A DNA stretch of 42,170 nucleotides from Tissierellales bacterium (lineage in GTDB: Bacteria; Bacillota; Clostridia; Tissierellales; VENL01). The stretch is from assembly GCA_028280805.1 (NCBI GenBank), contig JANQLB010000120.1, forward strand, positions 1-42,170. Direction: 5' to 3'. Below the pieces are notes generated by a model, which searched no databases, had not been told where the DNA came from, and worked only from the letters and a program-made list of their open reading frames with translations. Below, in pieces: positions 17,501 to 24,633 of this stretch (the first letter of the stretch is position 1; each line of letters opens with the position of its first letter). The position numbers and the translations under genes were made by a program.

Positions 17501-20126
17501 TCCTTCTCTATCAATTTTGAAGGAACAAAGAATTTTAGATAATGGCACTTCTTTTACTACTAACCCTTTAGCAGTGAAAGTGGGAGATATACTTGAGTTT
17601 AGAATAACAGTAAATAATAATGGTGAGGCAAGTGCATATAACATCATGATATTAGATCAGTTAAACCAGTTTGAGGATTTCATAGCTATAGGAATTCCTT
17701 CTATTGGTTCAGCAAGCTATAATTCAGTAAGCAATACAGTAGAATGGAATATTTCTGAGTTAAAAGTAGGGAGTCAAGGAACACTAAATTTCAAGATAAA
17801 AATCTTAGAAGGGATATCAGCAGGAGGTCAAGATACAAACGATGCTGTAGCCACCTATGATACTAACCAAAATAACCCGATTACATTTGGGCCAATCGAT
17901 TCAAATAAGGTAGTTCAGTTATATCCTAATGTTCAAATTACTAAATCCACTAGTCTCAAAAACGCAGCCATTGGAGATACAATAACCTATACAGTAGAGT
18001 TTATACTTCCTAAGGGAACACTAATATTTAATGGACAATTTACAGATATTCTACCTATAGGACAGGAGTATAATAACAATGCCACATTAAATGGCAACCC
18101 AATTACAGCTTCAGAGGTCATGGGAAATTTCATAGCATTTCCGGTTATACCATTTGCTCAAGCTGGTGATGAGGATGAAAAATTCACTTATACCTTTGAA
18201 GCTAAAGTAGTATCGGCTAAAGTAGACCCTTTGACATTAATTGAAATTCAAACCAATAATGCAGAGGGAAACTGGGAATTAGAACCAGGCAAACCAGCTC
18301 TGGCTGTAAATAGTACAGTTGATTTGGAGGTTACAAACAGCACCATTGATATTTTAAAGGAACAAAAAAACGTAACTCTTGGAGGAAGCTTTACAGTTCA
18401 GCCTATTACAGCCTCTACTGGAGATATAGTAGAATATAGATTACAGGTTACAAATGTAGGACCTAATGATGTTTTTAGTGTAACAATAGAAGATATATTA
18501 AGCTCTGAACTAGCCTTTTTGGGGGCAGTCAATGTTCCTGCGGGAACAAACTTGACTCATAGTGAAGAGCCTAGTAATGGAGTTGTTCAGTGGTTAATTC
18601 CTCAGTTAAAAGAAGGAAGTCAAATATCTGCTACCTTTGCTGTTGAAGTATTAAGTGGTACTCTTGCAAGTATTGCTAATGATTCAGTAGGTAAATTTAA
18701 AATTGATCCACAAAGTCCATCTTTCTTTGGAAATTTACCATCGAATATTACAGAAATAATAAGACAAGGTGCATTCTTTGAGTTTGTTCCAGATGATGAA
18801 AGCAGAGTTTCAGACACAGAGGCTATTGCTTATAGTGTGAACAACTGTAATGGGTTAATCGGATATAATCTCACAAGTCTTAGCGTAGGGCTAATATCAT
18901 ATAGATTAAATATACAGTCATTAAGCTTTGGTTATGATATTTATATAGATGGTAATTTAGTTGATTCAGTAATGGCAAATACTCCTTACTCCAACATTCC
19001 ACCTGAGCTTCAAAATTTGCAGCAGGGTGATATGAGGAATATTGAGCTAAGATTTACTGGTCCGGAAAATAAAATAATAGGCTCGATGGAAAGCTTTATA
19101 ATTAGTATTAGTAATGAAGTAAGTAAAGAAATAAAAACTAATGTAGTCTTTGGAGATGTTACATCCAACATAACCTATAAAGTTATAAGTACTGGATTAA
19201 GCCACAGTGTTGTTTATACTATAACCACAAATGTTATTGGAGGAATAAAGGTATTTGACTTTATTCTTGAGAGTATTTTTTCAAATGTATATTCATTTGT
19301 GGAAGCTACCTTTGATGGAATTCCAATAACCCCAACAGTTATAGGAAATAAATTAGAATTCCCCACAATACCTGTAGTTGATGCCAGTGTAAGTGATGTT
19401 AGTTTAATATACACATATATGGTTGAAAGTCCAGAGAGTGAATCTGTATCACCTGCCTTCGCCAGAAACGTAGAAGCCATAGCTGGTTTTAAGCTGTCTA
19501 GCGGTATTCAGCAGCAGTGCAATAAAATAAGTAATCTAGAAATTCCTATCAAAAGCGACTGTATATTAATTGATAAAGTGTATTCACAATGTCATAACAG
19601 GGTGTGCTTTAACGAAGTACAGCTGCAAATACCTCAAGGCTTTCAAATAGTATCCGTTAAATTCATGAATGGAGAGATTGTACCAGGAACTCTAATGATT
19701 AGAAGTCTCATAAATAGACCTAATTTTAAACGAGTTACCTTCGATGTTAATATTCCTATTACAGTTACTGTAAAAGATAGTGAAGGTAATACTCAAATTC
19801 TCGAGGATAGTCTTCCAATTTATAAAATAGATATAGTTTTATTTATGCCTCCAACTCGTGATGAAGTAAGCTTTAATATCATTTTAGATACCTTTAGTAA
19901 GCTTTTAGATATTAATCAAGAGTCTAATAGTATTGCAGTAGGTGTTTTCAACGTAGTTTCAAGTGTACTACCGGTACAACTGTTAATTCCGACATTAGAT
20001 GATTGCTTTATTCCGCCAATGTGTGAGGATGTTAACAATGGAGATATATGCGATGATTTTTTAACTGAACCCGGCTCGGAGATATATGATAGCTTTTTTC
20101 CTCAGCAATTTCCTTATAAAGCCTAG
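11526..20126 (+). CDS. Giant DUF11-type repeat protein (2866 aa), no visible signal peptide
   Basis: The start is ATG 11526, five to six bases after TTTGGAGGTG; the upstream in-frame ATG at 11496 lacks a ribosome site. The N-terminus (MAILPSDFNINLSS) has no positive patch or hydrophobic run, and neither SLH repeats nor LPxTG occur. About five divergent Ig-like modules (residues 1 to about 730) precede six A-B dyads of roughly 280 residues each (A starts near nt 13718, 14575, 15430, 16270, 17104 and 17934). A modules carry IGDxITYTxxxxIPxGTxAYNV; B modules open with KEQ and GDIIEYRI and end YDSNxxNPxxFGP. This is the DUF11/conserved-repeat fold of surface fibres. The last 450 residues differ and end with a domain (about 2675-2866) containing CX9CX4C and CX5CX8C. 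I associate that domain with short proteins of spore formers, from memory. It could be a spore-surface fibre. Its codon use is somewhat less AT-rich than its neighbours. Confidence 0.85.
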   Translation: MAILPSDFNINLSSNPVRVVLGMDGTFSVGFSNTSTTDVAYNLTLNVNLPDGVSFVDSSETPTSIIINPDQTISIELLNIKDLAPNEVDFEIQLTLKSDENFRDTGDLVPFDIPLTSIDVSATVDTLPRGDEDPGNQKITKTGTADFIPLRYNLTKSSPGKIPKGAGLITPPVSPQWPFKYTLTVFNNTREPSQVTLVDNLPNGVRYLDNINVTGPDALVLSSPTVIIPSPGPGCQDFVTINWGTVTLSAASTNGITFDAAIWDNFTTNCVENSGSKISHMTPLQNIATLDGLSGPVQAHSTINAMDATIDKSVVSQSTDVGLVKTYTLAYRINQYDDVSFFTITDLISDGQIYNSGSATITPDSITVNPDGTTELFWNLGLQDTGTSEIITFETTVNSAFIGDNPVAADDTLNNNVNIDGRNQTTLTPTSDSSTAIIFIVQPSISKEILGYFYKDGSPKLFDVAAPGDKVSFKITYDATDITASQLNIQIDEFAPSNMGPLPSSTDVIFGGTVLGPFNQQTISPNGLRWMLGTVDGGELWTATFDISVENVDFVGVRNNLSKLLGQNTEGFSYSDRSQVEVKFGQPNIEFRKTVSGPDVNAIKAGETYTYSITISNLQNLEGNVTDAFEMDLSDTIPDKLTYVPASANVTGTGSFNPPSITGQNVKMTIIQLAPGQSLTLTFDVTVDDTIVAGELLTNNAVLEQPYSQPDRSFQFPGAPFIDSTSLKALALIIDKRIDPTFAKIGDTVTYVIQIRVPDGTIAFNVQLTDEFLDSKQDFIVGSATLDGNPVIPSVSGGIVIFPTIPFIDGTAGSVSKTYSFDVRITDAQQTPPFIEEQQDTATVNWDIDSQGTPAVPQTDSENLQVRIPFIEGIKEQKISTQPDTAFTVDTIGYEVGDIIDYRISLINQGEETAFNIQLTDVIDPLLAFVPGSISTTIGSASESAGTITWNIDDPENLSKGVTAVLSFQVNTLSGVAADDSVLNQASFTYNSNNNDFGVSYGPENTNIVRLRSSAVTIDKTASATTGQIGDDITYTLTITIPEGTIAYQPLIDDILPDGQTYQTGTATRQEPPNLPISVTPSISGQVITFPQNPDIDATSGAKQIIYQFVARITSANTNPPYTETQINSGFVRWSIQSGGPLVRSRNDTWTITATTPHIVILKEQRSSATGSSFTTNAISGLPGDSIEYRITITSDGASPAFNVVLEDILDDRISFGSIVSGPTQGSITSITSPPNATLTWEISQLNNGDTAVLIFSTVINSGVGAGSEIFNQATATYDSNDVNPVQFNAQSNSVELDIPFIEFTKNASTSIAAIGDIITYTLTVTIPDGVEAYNIKILDSIPAKQSYMPESWSPGTAIILPGNVLEFVDTASPRIGPYTQSYTFNTIVESGQIEAPYIEVQRNTSNIEWDVTSIGPTKSTGDFTDVEIRVPHITVLKEQKRQGDPNFTTGVLQGVATGDIIQYRITITNDGANTAFNVDTTDSLDIALTFEGLVPPVPPGIVSSSVPLGDPDGTITWRVGSLDIDTSLSLIFEVKVNSGPAPGDSIINTAQSTYDSASVNPIRLGPEESNQVGFNFTLPEIIKTVDKEAVILGSRITYTVEITIPNGNIAYDVQVIDILPENQSFVSGSLTKNGISIIPVSLFPLIFENPQTIDATGEEVTITYEFEADVNIVSSSPEDIQTNSSTITWNKDPQGDPGEPQSDRVEVYVTDNVPDIEKSQKNFTQDPTAVFTTSLINAEVGDIIHYQYVITNTINASSIFNIRLEDNLFDFLNFESIISLPSGGTVIEDNSVIIGNIGNIQENTTAVFVLAFEVLSGAGTQSIIPNEFTIVYDVNDTAPSQEYGPITSNEVEIELPQLEIQKDSSITVAEIGEIFEYSIDVTVPDGTIAYNVVLTDVLPDQQIFIGEATVNGVEVFPTVAGQEITFDPITIDASLGIMTFNFAFKARVVEGNTSSPFTEIQTNNVEVNWEVNQQGTPASPVFTTKDIIVNSPSLSILKEQRILDNGTSFTTNPLAVKVGDILEFRITVNNNGEASAYNIMILDQLNQFEDFIAIGIPSIGSASYNSVSNTVEWNISELKVGSQGTLNFKIKILEGISAGGQDTNDAVATYDTNQNNPITFGPIDSNKVVQLYPNVQITKSTSLKNAAIGDTITYTVEFILPKGTLIFNGQFTDILPIGQEYNNNATLNGNPITASEVMGNFIAFPVIPFAQAGDEDEKFTYTFEAKVVSAKVDPLTLIEIQTNNAEGNWELEPGKPALAVNSTVDLEVTNSTIDILKEQKNVTLGGSFTVQPITASTGDIVEYRLQVTNVGPNDVFSVTIEDILSSELAFLGAVNVPAGTNLTHSEEPSNGVVQWLIPQLKEGSQISATFAVEVLSGTLASIANDSVGKFKIDPQSPSFFGNLPSNITEIIRQGAFFEFVPDDESRVSDTEAIAYSVNNCNGLIGYNLTSLSVGLISYRLNIQSLSFGYDIYIDGNLVDSVMANTPYSNIPPELQNLQQGDMRNIELRFTGPENKIIGSMESFIISISNEVSKEIKTNVVFGDVTSNITYKVISTGLSHSVVYTITTNVIGGIKVFDFILESIFSNVYSFVEATFDGIPITPTVIGNKLEFPTIPVVDASVSDVSLIYTYMVESPESESVSPAFARNVEAIAGFKLSSGIQQQCNKISNLEIPIKSDCILIDKVYSQCHNRVCFNEVQLQIPQGFQIVSVKFMNGEIVPGTLMIRSLINRPNFKRVTFDVNIPITVTVKDSEGNTQILEDSLPIYKIDIVLFMPPTRDEVSFNIILDTFSKLLDINQESNSIAVGVFNVVSSVLPVQLLIPTLDDCFIPPMCEDVNNGDICDDFLTEPGSEIYDSFFPQQFPYKA
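13718..18776 (+). repeat. Six tandem A-B dyad repeats inside the giant gene
   Basis: Dyad starts lie about 857, 855, 840, 834, 830 and 843 bases apart. Each dyad is two Ig-like modules, A (IGDxITY core) and B (KEQ then GDIIEYRI core). Similarity is at the protein level; I saw no long identical DNA stretches between dyads, so the array is old rather than freshly expanded. The fourth B module opens with IEKSQKN instead of KEQ. Confidence 0.75.
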
Positions 20127-20170
20127 TAGTGAATTTAGCTATATCAAATAGAATAACTTAAGACCGTATA

Positions 20171-20207
20171 AGATGTATATAGTTTAGAGCTATATACATC
20201 TTTTTTA
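20171..20207 (+). terminator. Terminator of the giant gene
   Basis: AGATGTATATA (20171-20181) and TATATACATCT (20191-20201) form an 11-bp stem around a nine-base loop, followed by a T run. It lies 44 bases past the stop codon. Confidence 0.85.
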
Positions 20208-20295
20208 TATTGAAGATTCTTAGAGATTTTAGTAAAGCTTAGATGTATTTAAGGATATTTTTATTAAAAATTTTGTTAAAAATAAATAAGAATGA

Positions 20296-20343
20296 TTGAC
20301 AACAAAATCTATCTGGTATAAATTATTATTAAACAGCGTTTAA
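20296..20343 (+). promoter_or_regulatory. Promoter and operator-like palindrome of the TetR operon
   Basis: TTGACA (20296-20301) is followed 15 bases on by TATAAA with TGG before it (extended -10). Directly downstream, TTAAAC-AGC-GTTTAA (20329-20343) is a perfect 6-bp inverted repeat across the likely transcription start, an ideal place for autorepression by the TetR protein encoded next. Confidence 0.55.
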
Positions 20344-20393
20344 AAACTAAACACAATTAAATTAACAATATATATTGAAAAGAGTGATAAAAA

Positions 20394-21020
20394 TTGAGTA
20401 AGGAACGTCAAGCTCATAAAAGAGAAGAGATAAGAAATTTAATATTAACTACAGCAAGAGAAATTATTTCACGAGATGGAGTTCAAGCACTTTCTATACG
20501 TAAAATCACTAAAACAATAGATTATTCACCTGCAATTGTGTACCATTACTTTAAAGATAAAAATGAAATAATAGAATTGTTAGTTTCAGACGGATATAAG
20601 AGAATTCTTGATTTAATTAGCAAAGTCAATAAAAACGAGGATGAACCTGAAAAAGAGATTGAAGAGGTGTTTCTAAATTATATTGAAGGTGCTTTAAGTT
20701 TTTCTGAAGAATACAAAGCATTTATTCTTAATGGCGATTCAGAAGTGCTAAAAAAAACAACAGTTCTTAAAGAAGGGATTTCTAAAATAAGTCCTACTAT
20801 CAAATTACTTACTGATGCAATACAAAGAGGGATTGGCAAGGGACGTTTTATGCCCGGTAATGCTGAACTTACTGCACAAATTATGTGGACATCCGCCTTT
20901 GGTTTAATAATAAAGATAATATTTGAAAAAAATATTTCTGAACAACAGAAGAATCGTTTAATTGAGCAGTATTTAAAGATTATGTTTAATGGAATTTTAA
21001 TAAGAAAGGAGGAAAAATAA
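20394..21020 (+). CDS. TetR-family transcriptional regulator
   Basis: A 208-residue regulator with TTG start at 20394 after GAGTGATAAAAA. The N-terminal helix-turn-helix (residues about 8-55) reads IISRDGVQALSIRKITKTIDYSPAIVYHYFKDKNEI, split here by standard TetR landmarks SIRKI and VYHYFKDK. The C-terminal ligand-binding part is of the WHG or TetR_C type and includes AQIMWTSAFGLI. It probably represses its own operon through the palindrome at 20329-20343. It is followed one base after its stop by an FMN-binding protein and then a flavodoxin, so the ligand may relate to redox or flavin state, which is inference. Confidence 0.88.
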   Translation: MSKERQAHKREEIRNLILTTAREIISRDGVQALSIRKITKTIDYSPAIVYHYFKDKNEIIELLVSDGYKRILDLISKVNKNEDEPEKEIEEVFLNYIEGALSFSEEYKAFILNGDSEVLKKTTVLKEGISKISPTIKLLTDAIQRGIGKGRFMPGNAELTAQIMWTSAFGLIIKIIFEKNISEQQKNRLIEQYLKIMFNGILIRKEEK

Positions 21021-21021
21021 A

Positions 21022-21399
21022 ATGAAAAAGGGTTTTAAAATATTTGGAATAGTAGTTTTAGCTTTTGTAATCTTACTTGGAGGAGCTTTTTTTTATATAA
21101 AATCTCAAGAAGTACCTCATGTACAGGTTTCAAATGTAGAGCTGGATAACATTAAGGATGGGAGCTATGAGGGAGAATTTTCCGAAGGACTGGTTAAAGT
21201 AAATTTATCAGTTGAAGTAAAAGATAATAAAATTATAGATATAATCATAAAAGAGCATCAGAATGGTCTAGGTAAAAAGGCTGAAAAGATAATTGATGAT
21301 ATTAAAAGTAAGCAATCATTAACTGTAGATGTTGTTAGTGGTGCTACATTAAGTAGTAATGTAATTCGTAGAGCTGTTCAAGAAGCTTTAACTAATTAG
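21022..21399 (+). CDS. Membrane-anchored FMN-binding domain protein
   Basis: A 125-residue protein with one N-terminal membrane helix (FGIVVLAFVILLGGAFFYI, about 8-26) and an extracytoplasmic FMN-binding domain of the NqrC/RnfG type. DGSYEGEFSEG is the domain start, and VVSGATLSS carries the S-G-A-T motif whose Thr accepts FMN covalently in this family. Covalent loading would need an ApbE flavin transferase, which is not in the window. The ribosome site AAGGAGG lies in the end of the TetR gene. With the flavodoxin downstream it suggests a small flavin-based electron route at the membrane. Confidence 0.88.
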   Translation: MKKGFKIFGIVVLAFVILLGGAFFYIKSQEVPHVQVSNVELDNIKDGSYEGEFSEGLVKVNLSVEVKDNKIIDIIIKEHQNGLGKKAEKIIDDIKSKQSLTVDVVSGATLSSNVIRRAVQEALTN

Positions 21400-21438
21400 A
21401 TTAACATTATGTATTTAGTATTTAAAGGAGGAGATTAA

Positions 21439-21945
21439 GTGAAAACATTAATAGTATATGCAACGAAGTATGGGAGTACAGAGAAATGTGCAAAGCTTTT
21501 ATCTGATAAACTTTCAAGTGAAGTTGAATTGTGTAATTTAAAATTAGAAAAGAATATTGATTTATCAAAATACGATAAAGTTATTATAGGTACGTCGGTT
21601 TATATGGGACGTATACGTAAAGAAATCAATGAATTTTTTACTAATAACTTAAACGAATTAATAACAAAAAAGTTAGGTGTTTTTCAATGCAGTATGTCTC
21701 AAGGGGCAGATGCTGTTACCCAAATAGAAAATACATTTCCAAAAGAATTAGTTAATAATGCAGTAGCTAAGGAGCATTTTGGAGGAGAATTTTCATTTGA
21801 TAAAATGAACTTTTTTGAAAGGTTTATTGTTAAAATGGTATCTAAGAAGGATAATAATAACCAGCCGATAGATACTAGTAAGAAGATCTCAAACATTTCA
21901 GAACAAAGAATTAGTGAATTTGCTCAAGCAATGAATGATGCTTAA
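21439..21945 (+). CDS. Flavodoxin-domain protein (HemG/protoporphyrinogen oxidase-like)
   Basis: A 168-residue cytoplasmic protein with GTG start at 21439, after GGAGGAG. The N-terminus MKTLIVYATKYGSTEKCAK is the FMN phosphate loop of the flavodoxin fold, and KVIIGTSVYMGRI plus GVFQCSMSQG match the HemG-like flavodoxin_5 group. In many anaerobes these are general FMN-dependent oxidoreductases rather than true haem enzymes, and no haem genes are nearby. It is third in the TetR operon, 39 bases after the FMN-binding protein, and probably passes electrons to or from it. Confidence 0.85.
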   Translation: MKTLIVYATKYGSTEKCAKLLSDKLSSEVELCNLKLEKNIDLSKYDKVIIGTSVYMGRIRKEINEFFTNNLNELITKKLGVFQCSMSQGADAVTQIENTFPKELVNNAVAKEHFGGEFSFDKMNFFERFIVKMVSKKDNNNQPIDTSKKISNISEQRISEFAQAMNDA

Positions 21946-22157
21946 AGTTAGTATCTGGAAAGGACGCAGGTCATGAATATACAACCTTCAGATTATGACG
22001 CATAGCAGTTTATCTAAATTATAATTCAAGAAAAACAGCTAAAAAGAATGGAGTTACTGACCTAGAAAGAAAATTTTATCTTTAAATTACAGTATATTGA
22101 AAGACTTTAAAAAATAAATCAAAAACACGCAGTCTGAATGAAGTTTAATAGAGAATA

Positions 22158-22194
22158 AAATAGCTGGTAATAATAACCAGCTATTTAGTGTTTA
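22158..22194. terminator. Hairpin between convergent genes
   Basis: AAATAGCTGGT (22158-22168) and ACCAGCTATTT (22176-22186) form a perfect 11-bp stem with a seven-base loop. T-rich sequence follows on both strands, so it can serve the flavodoxin operon and the SEC-C gene. The 210 bases between the flavodoxin stop and this stem hold no gene I can support. Confidence 0.7.
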
Positions 22195-22201
22195 TTATAG
22201 T

Positions 22202-22702
22202 TTATTTGTTCAAACAGCACTTTTTATATTTTTTACCACTACCACAAGGACATGGTTCATTTCTGCCTATTTTCTTTTCTTTGACAACTATCTGAGATCT
22301 GTTATATTCTTTTCTAATTTCCTTTCTTCTTGCTTCTGTTAGTATGTTATCCCATTGAGATAAGTTATAAAGCCAATCAGCTTTAGCTGAATTCATATTA
22401 TAATAAAGCTTTTCAAAGTCTATAGAAAGTTTAATATTACTTTCTTCTGTTAAGTTTTCAATATCAAGCTCCTCGTTAAGACTGCTGTTAATTCCATCTA
22501 AAAAGCCTATAAATGTAACAGCATCCATATCAAACTTTTCAGAAAGTTCTACTAATGTTCCCTCAACAGTCTCGTCTTTGTTTTCTAGAATATATTCATA
22601 GTTTTTCTGTTCTTTTGGTAAGTATTCTCCCCAAAACTTGTTATACTCCTCTTCAGTACGTTCAACATAAGCTTGTTCCTGCCAATTTTTAAGTAATGAC
22701 AC
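22202..22702 (-). CDS. SEC-C motif protein
   Basis: A 166-residue protein. The start is GTG at 22702, nine bases after AAGGATG. The last 24 residues hold the SEC-C zinc motif [18 protein letters not shown], known from the SecA C-terminus and many stand-alone proteins, where it binds zinc and can contact SecB or ribosomes. The first 140 residues are helical and acidic with no known domain; related proteins are annotated only as SEC-C or DUF1186-like. Monocistronic. The exact role is unknown. Confidence 0.88.
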   Translation of the reverse strand: MSLLKNWQEQAYVERTEEEYNKFWGEYLPKEQKNYEYILENKDETVEGTLVELSEKFDMDAVTFIGFLDGINSSLNEELDIENLTEESNIKLSIDFEKLYYNMNSAKADWLYNLSQWDNILTEARRKEIRKEYNRSQIVVKEKKIGRNEPCPCGSGKKYKKCCLNK

Positions 22703-22893
22703 TATATTTCATCCTTTCTTTTTTCATAAATTTAATCGTTATAAGTCATTAAGTATTATATCATAGATTAAGGATAAATACATAGATAATCAATTATACA
22801 GTTTTACTATATATAAAGTTTTGTCAAGTTAATGTATTCTTCTTGCTAAAAGTAATAAATCAATTTGTTTTTAGGAAAATTAGTATAAGTATT

Positions 22894-22920
22894 ATGAAAA
22901 AGCGGTATTTCGCATATTAA
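22894..22920 (+). other. Possible 8-codon leader peptide before a terminator
   Basis: ATG AAA AAG CGG TAT TTC GCA TAT TAA encodes MKKRYFAY and is followed 12 bases later by a perfect terminator hairpin. Short peptides of this kind precede attenuators of some ribosome-targeting resistance genes. There is no ribosome site at normal distance (AGGA lies about 18 bases upstream), and no intact gene follows, so it may be chance or an orphaned attenuator. Confidence 0.25.
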
Positions 22921-22932
22921 CGGCTTTACAAT

Positions 22933-22963
22933 AAAGAAGTTGGGTTAACCCAACTTCTTTTTT
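22933..22963 (+). terminator. Perfect palindromic terminator with no complete gene upstream
   Basis: AAAGAAGTTGGG-TTAA-CCCAACTTCTTT (22933-22960), then TTT. It is stronger on the plus strand. The nearest upstream gene runs the other way, so it would end a leader transcript. Confidence 0.75.
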
Positions 22964-22977
22964 ACGTTAAATCTATA

Positions 22978-23299
22978 GATAATAATATAAATCGAATCCT
23001 GAGCATAGCGGTAACCCATGATCTTTTATCAAAGAGGAATGGGGATCAGGCATCCATCTTAGAAGTTTTGAACCTCATTAAAAGAAATATGATTGTATTC
23101 TGTGAAGTTCCTGTGGATATAACAGTTGCTGGTGATGACTTTCATCTTGACAGCGAAAAATCATCTGTATTTGCATTAATCGTAAACGAGTTACTCCAAA
23201 ATTCCATTAAACATGTATTTCTGGGACGAGATCATGGTAAAATTGATTATTAAATCAGGAACAGAGGGAACAACCACTTCTTTCGCATTTAAACTATAA
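22978..23299 (+). pseudogene. Sensor histidine kinase fragment (HisKA_2/HATPase type)
   Basis: The frame from about 22978 reads NRILSIAVTHDLL, then VLNLIKRNMIVF, then SSVFALIVNELLQNSIKHVF, stopping at 23253. That matches the helix after the HisKA_2 histidine and the ATPase N box of EutW/PdtaS-like kinases. In the next frame, IIKSGTEGTTTSFAFKL with stop at 23297-23299 matches the very end of the same ATPase domain. The 5' end of the gene and roughly 45 codons between GRDHG and KSGTE (the G1/G2 boxes) are missing, so the protein cannot bind ATP. It is a decayed, internally deleted gene. The partner regulator is absent. Confidence 0.7.
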
Positions 23300-23318
23300 C
23301 GGTTGGTGGGTAATGGTT

Positions 23319-24545
23319 CTAATGTATATCCATAACCCCATTTTTCTTATATAAAGCCACATAGCCCACAATACCTAAAGCAATTAAGAGCAACGTAACA
23401 ATAAGCTCAATACCTACTATTTGAGTAAACCTATATAATGGATTTTTCATAAAAAATGGTTTATCAAAAATTCTCATACATATAAAGACAAATACTGTAA
23501 AGATGGGAATCCCCTTTAGTATCAGAGTGATGTAGTTTTTACTCATCTTTGATATAACAAATACGATAAAAGTGAGTACAAAGGCAAGTAAATACAGCAA
23601 TCCTACCTGCATTAAAATCCATTGTCCGTAAGTAAAATCAAATGTTGAATAGCTATGATTATAAAAGGCATTAAACGCATTATTCCAAAAAACTTGTGTG
23701 CCTAATGTACTAAAGATACCTCCGAATATCAGCACCTTAAGGGTTACCAATATAAATGTCGAAATTAAACAGGCTATCAATTGATGAGATAATAGTTTTC
23801 TGCCTTTTTTTGATGTATATTGCAGTAAAGACATATTTCTTAAATTATCGGTTGTAATCAGCGGTGATATAAGGATGATAACACCAAGCATTATGACGAT
23901 ACTTCCAAAGAAGAAATACGGTTGGATTCTATTGATAATTCTTGTTTCATTTATAGATATATTTTTATATTGTTTGGTATCCTTAATTTCTTGCAATCTT
24001 GTTATTGATTTTGGACCTGTATCTTGGCTGCTTATGTCATAGTCAATATATTTCTCAGCATTTAAATAATCATTTTCAATATGCATAATGGTTTGAAATT
24101 TAAATCCAATGTAGTCATATTCTTTTCCGTAAATACGACATTTTGAATCAGACATAAGCTGCAATTTTTCTTCATCACCATTTAATTTTTCAAGCTGTAT
24201 ATGCCGGTTTCCCTCAGCATTGAAGAATAAATACATATCATCAAAGGTATATATTCCGTTATCTGTTAAAATGGATTCATTGGCAATAGATTGGATAAAT
24301 TCCTGATTTAATAATAATTTCTTTTCCTTGATAAATTGGTCAAATTCCTTTTGTTCAATTCTTTTACCATATTTTTTGGTCATTTCCATAGCAAAGACAT
24401 AACATTCTTGCTCCGGATGATTGCTAAAAAAATAATTTATATTAAAGGACATAAACATATTGTAAACAACCAAACTTGAAAAAATAATCAATAAAATAAT
24501 TTTTATATTCCAAATCTTTTTCATTTCATTTAAAATAATTCTCAT
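23319..24545 (-). CDS. ABC transporter permease (ABC-2 type), second subunit
   Basis: A 408-residue membrane protein. One N-terminal helix (about 13-33, IILLIIFSSLVVYNMFM) is followed by roughly 170 extracytoplasmic residues and then five helices (from about 212 to the end). This is the layout of ABC-2 or YhaP-like exporters of Clostridia. It is the last gene of the ECF operon, 88 bases after the first permease, and carries its own AGGAGGG ribosome site. With the other permease and the ATPase it should make one transporter. The substrate is unknown; envelope stress or peptide-antibiotic export is typical of such operons. Confidence 0.75.
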   Translation of the reverse strand: MRIILNEMKKIWNIKIILLIIFSSLVVYNMFMSFNINYFFSNHPEQECYVFAMEMTKKYGKRIEQKEFDQFIKEKKLLLNQEFIQSIANESILTDNGIYTFDDMYLFFNAEGNRHIQLEKLNGDEEKLQLMSDSKCRIYGKEYDYIGFKFQTIMHIENDYLNAEKYIDYDISSQDTGPKSITRLQEIKDTKQYKNISINETRIINRIQPYFFFGSIVIMLGVIILISPLITTDNLRNMSLLQYTSKKGRKLLSHQLIACLISTFILVTLKVLIFGGIFSTLGTQVFWNNAFNAFYNHSYSTFDFTYGQWILMQVGLLYLLAFVLTFIVFVISKMSKNYITLILKGIPIFTVFVFICMRIFDKPFFMKNPLYRFTQIVGIELIVTLLLIALGIVGYVALYKKNGVMDIH

Positions 24546-24633
24546 ATAGCCCTCCTTGTATAGCTATAACTTAGATAATTACTATAATCTCTACAACGAA
24601 TAACACAACACATGAATTTTCAACTGTTTGCTC

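Noticed and set aside
13718-18776. CRISPR-like or DNA satellite array
   Set aside because: The periodicity is at the protein level with a period of about 840 bases and no identical short DNA repeats or spacers.
11480-19480. Many minus-strand frames of 60-130 codons opposite the giant gene
   Set aside because: They lack ribosome sites and family features, and they mirror the codon pattern of the plus-strand repeats.
21946-22157. Possible small genes after the flavodoxin
   Set aside because: Only frames of about ten codons without ribosome sites are present.
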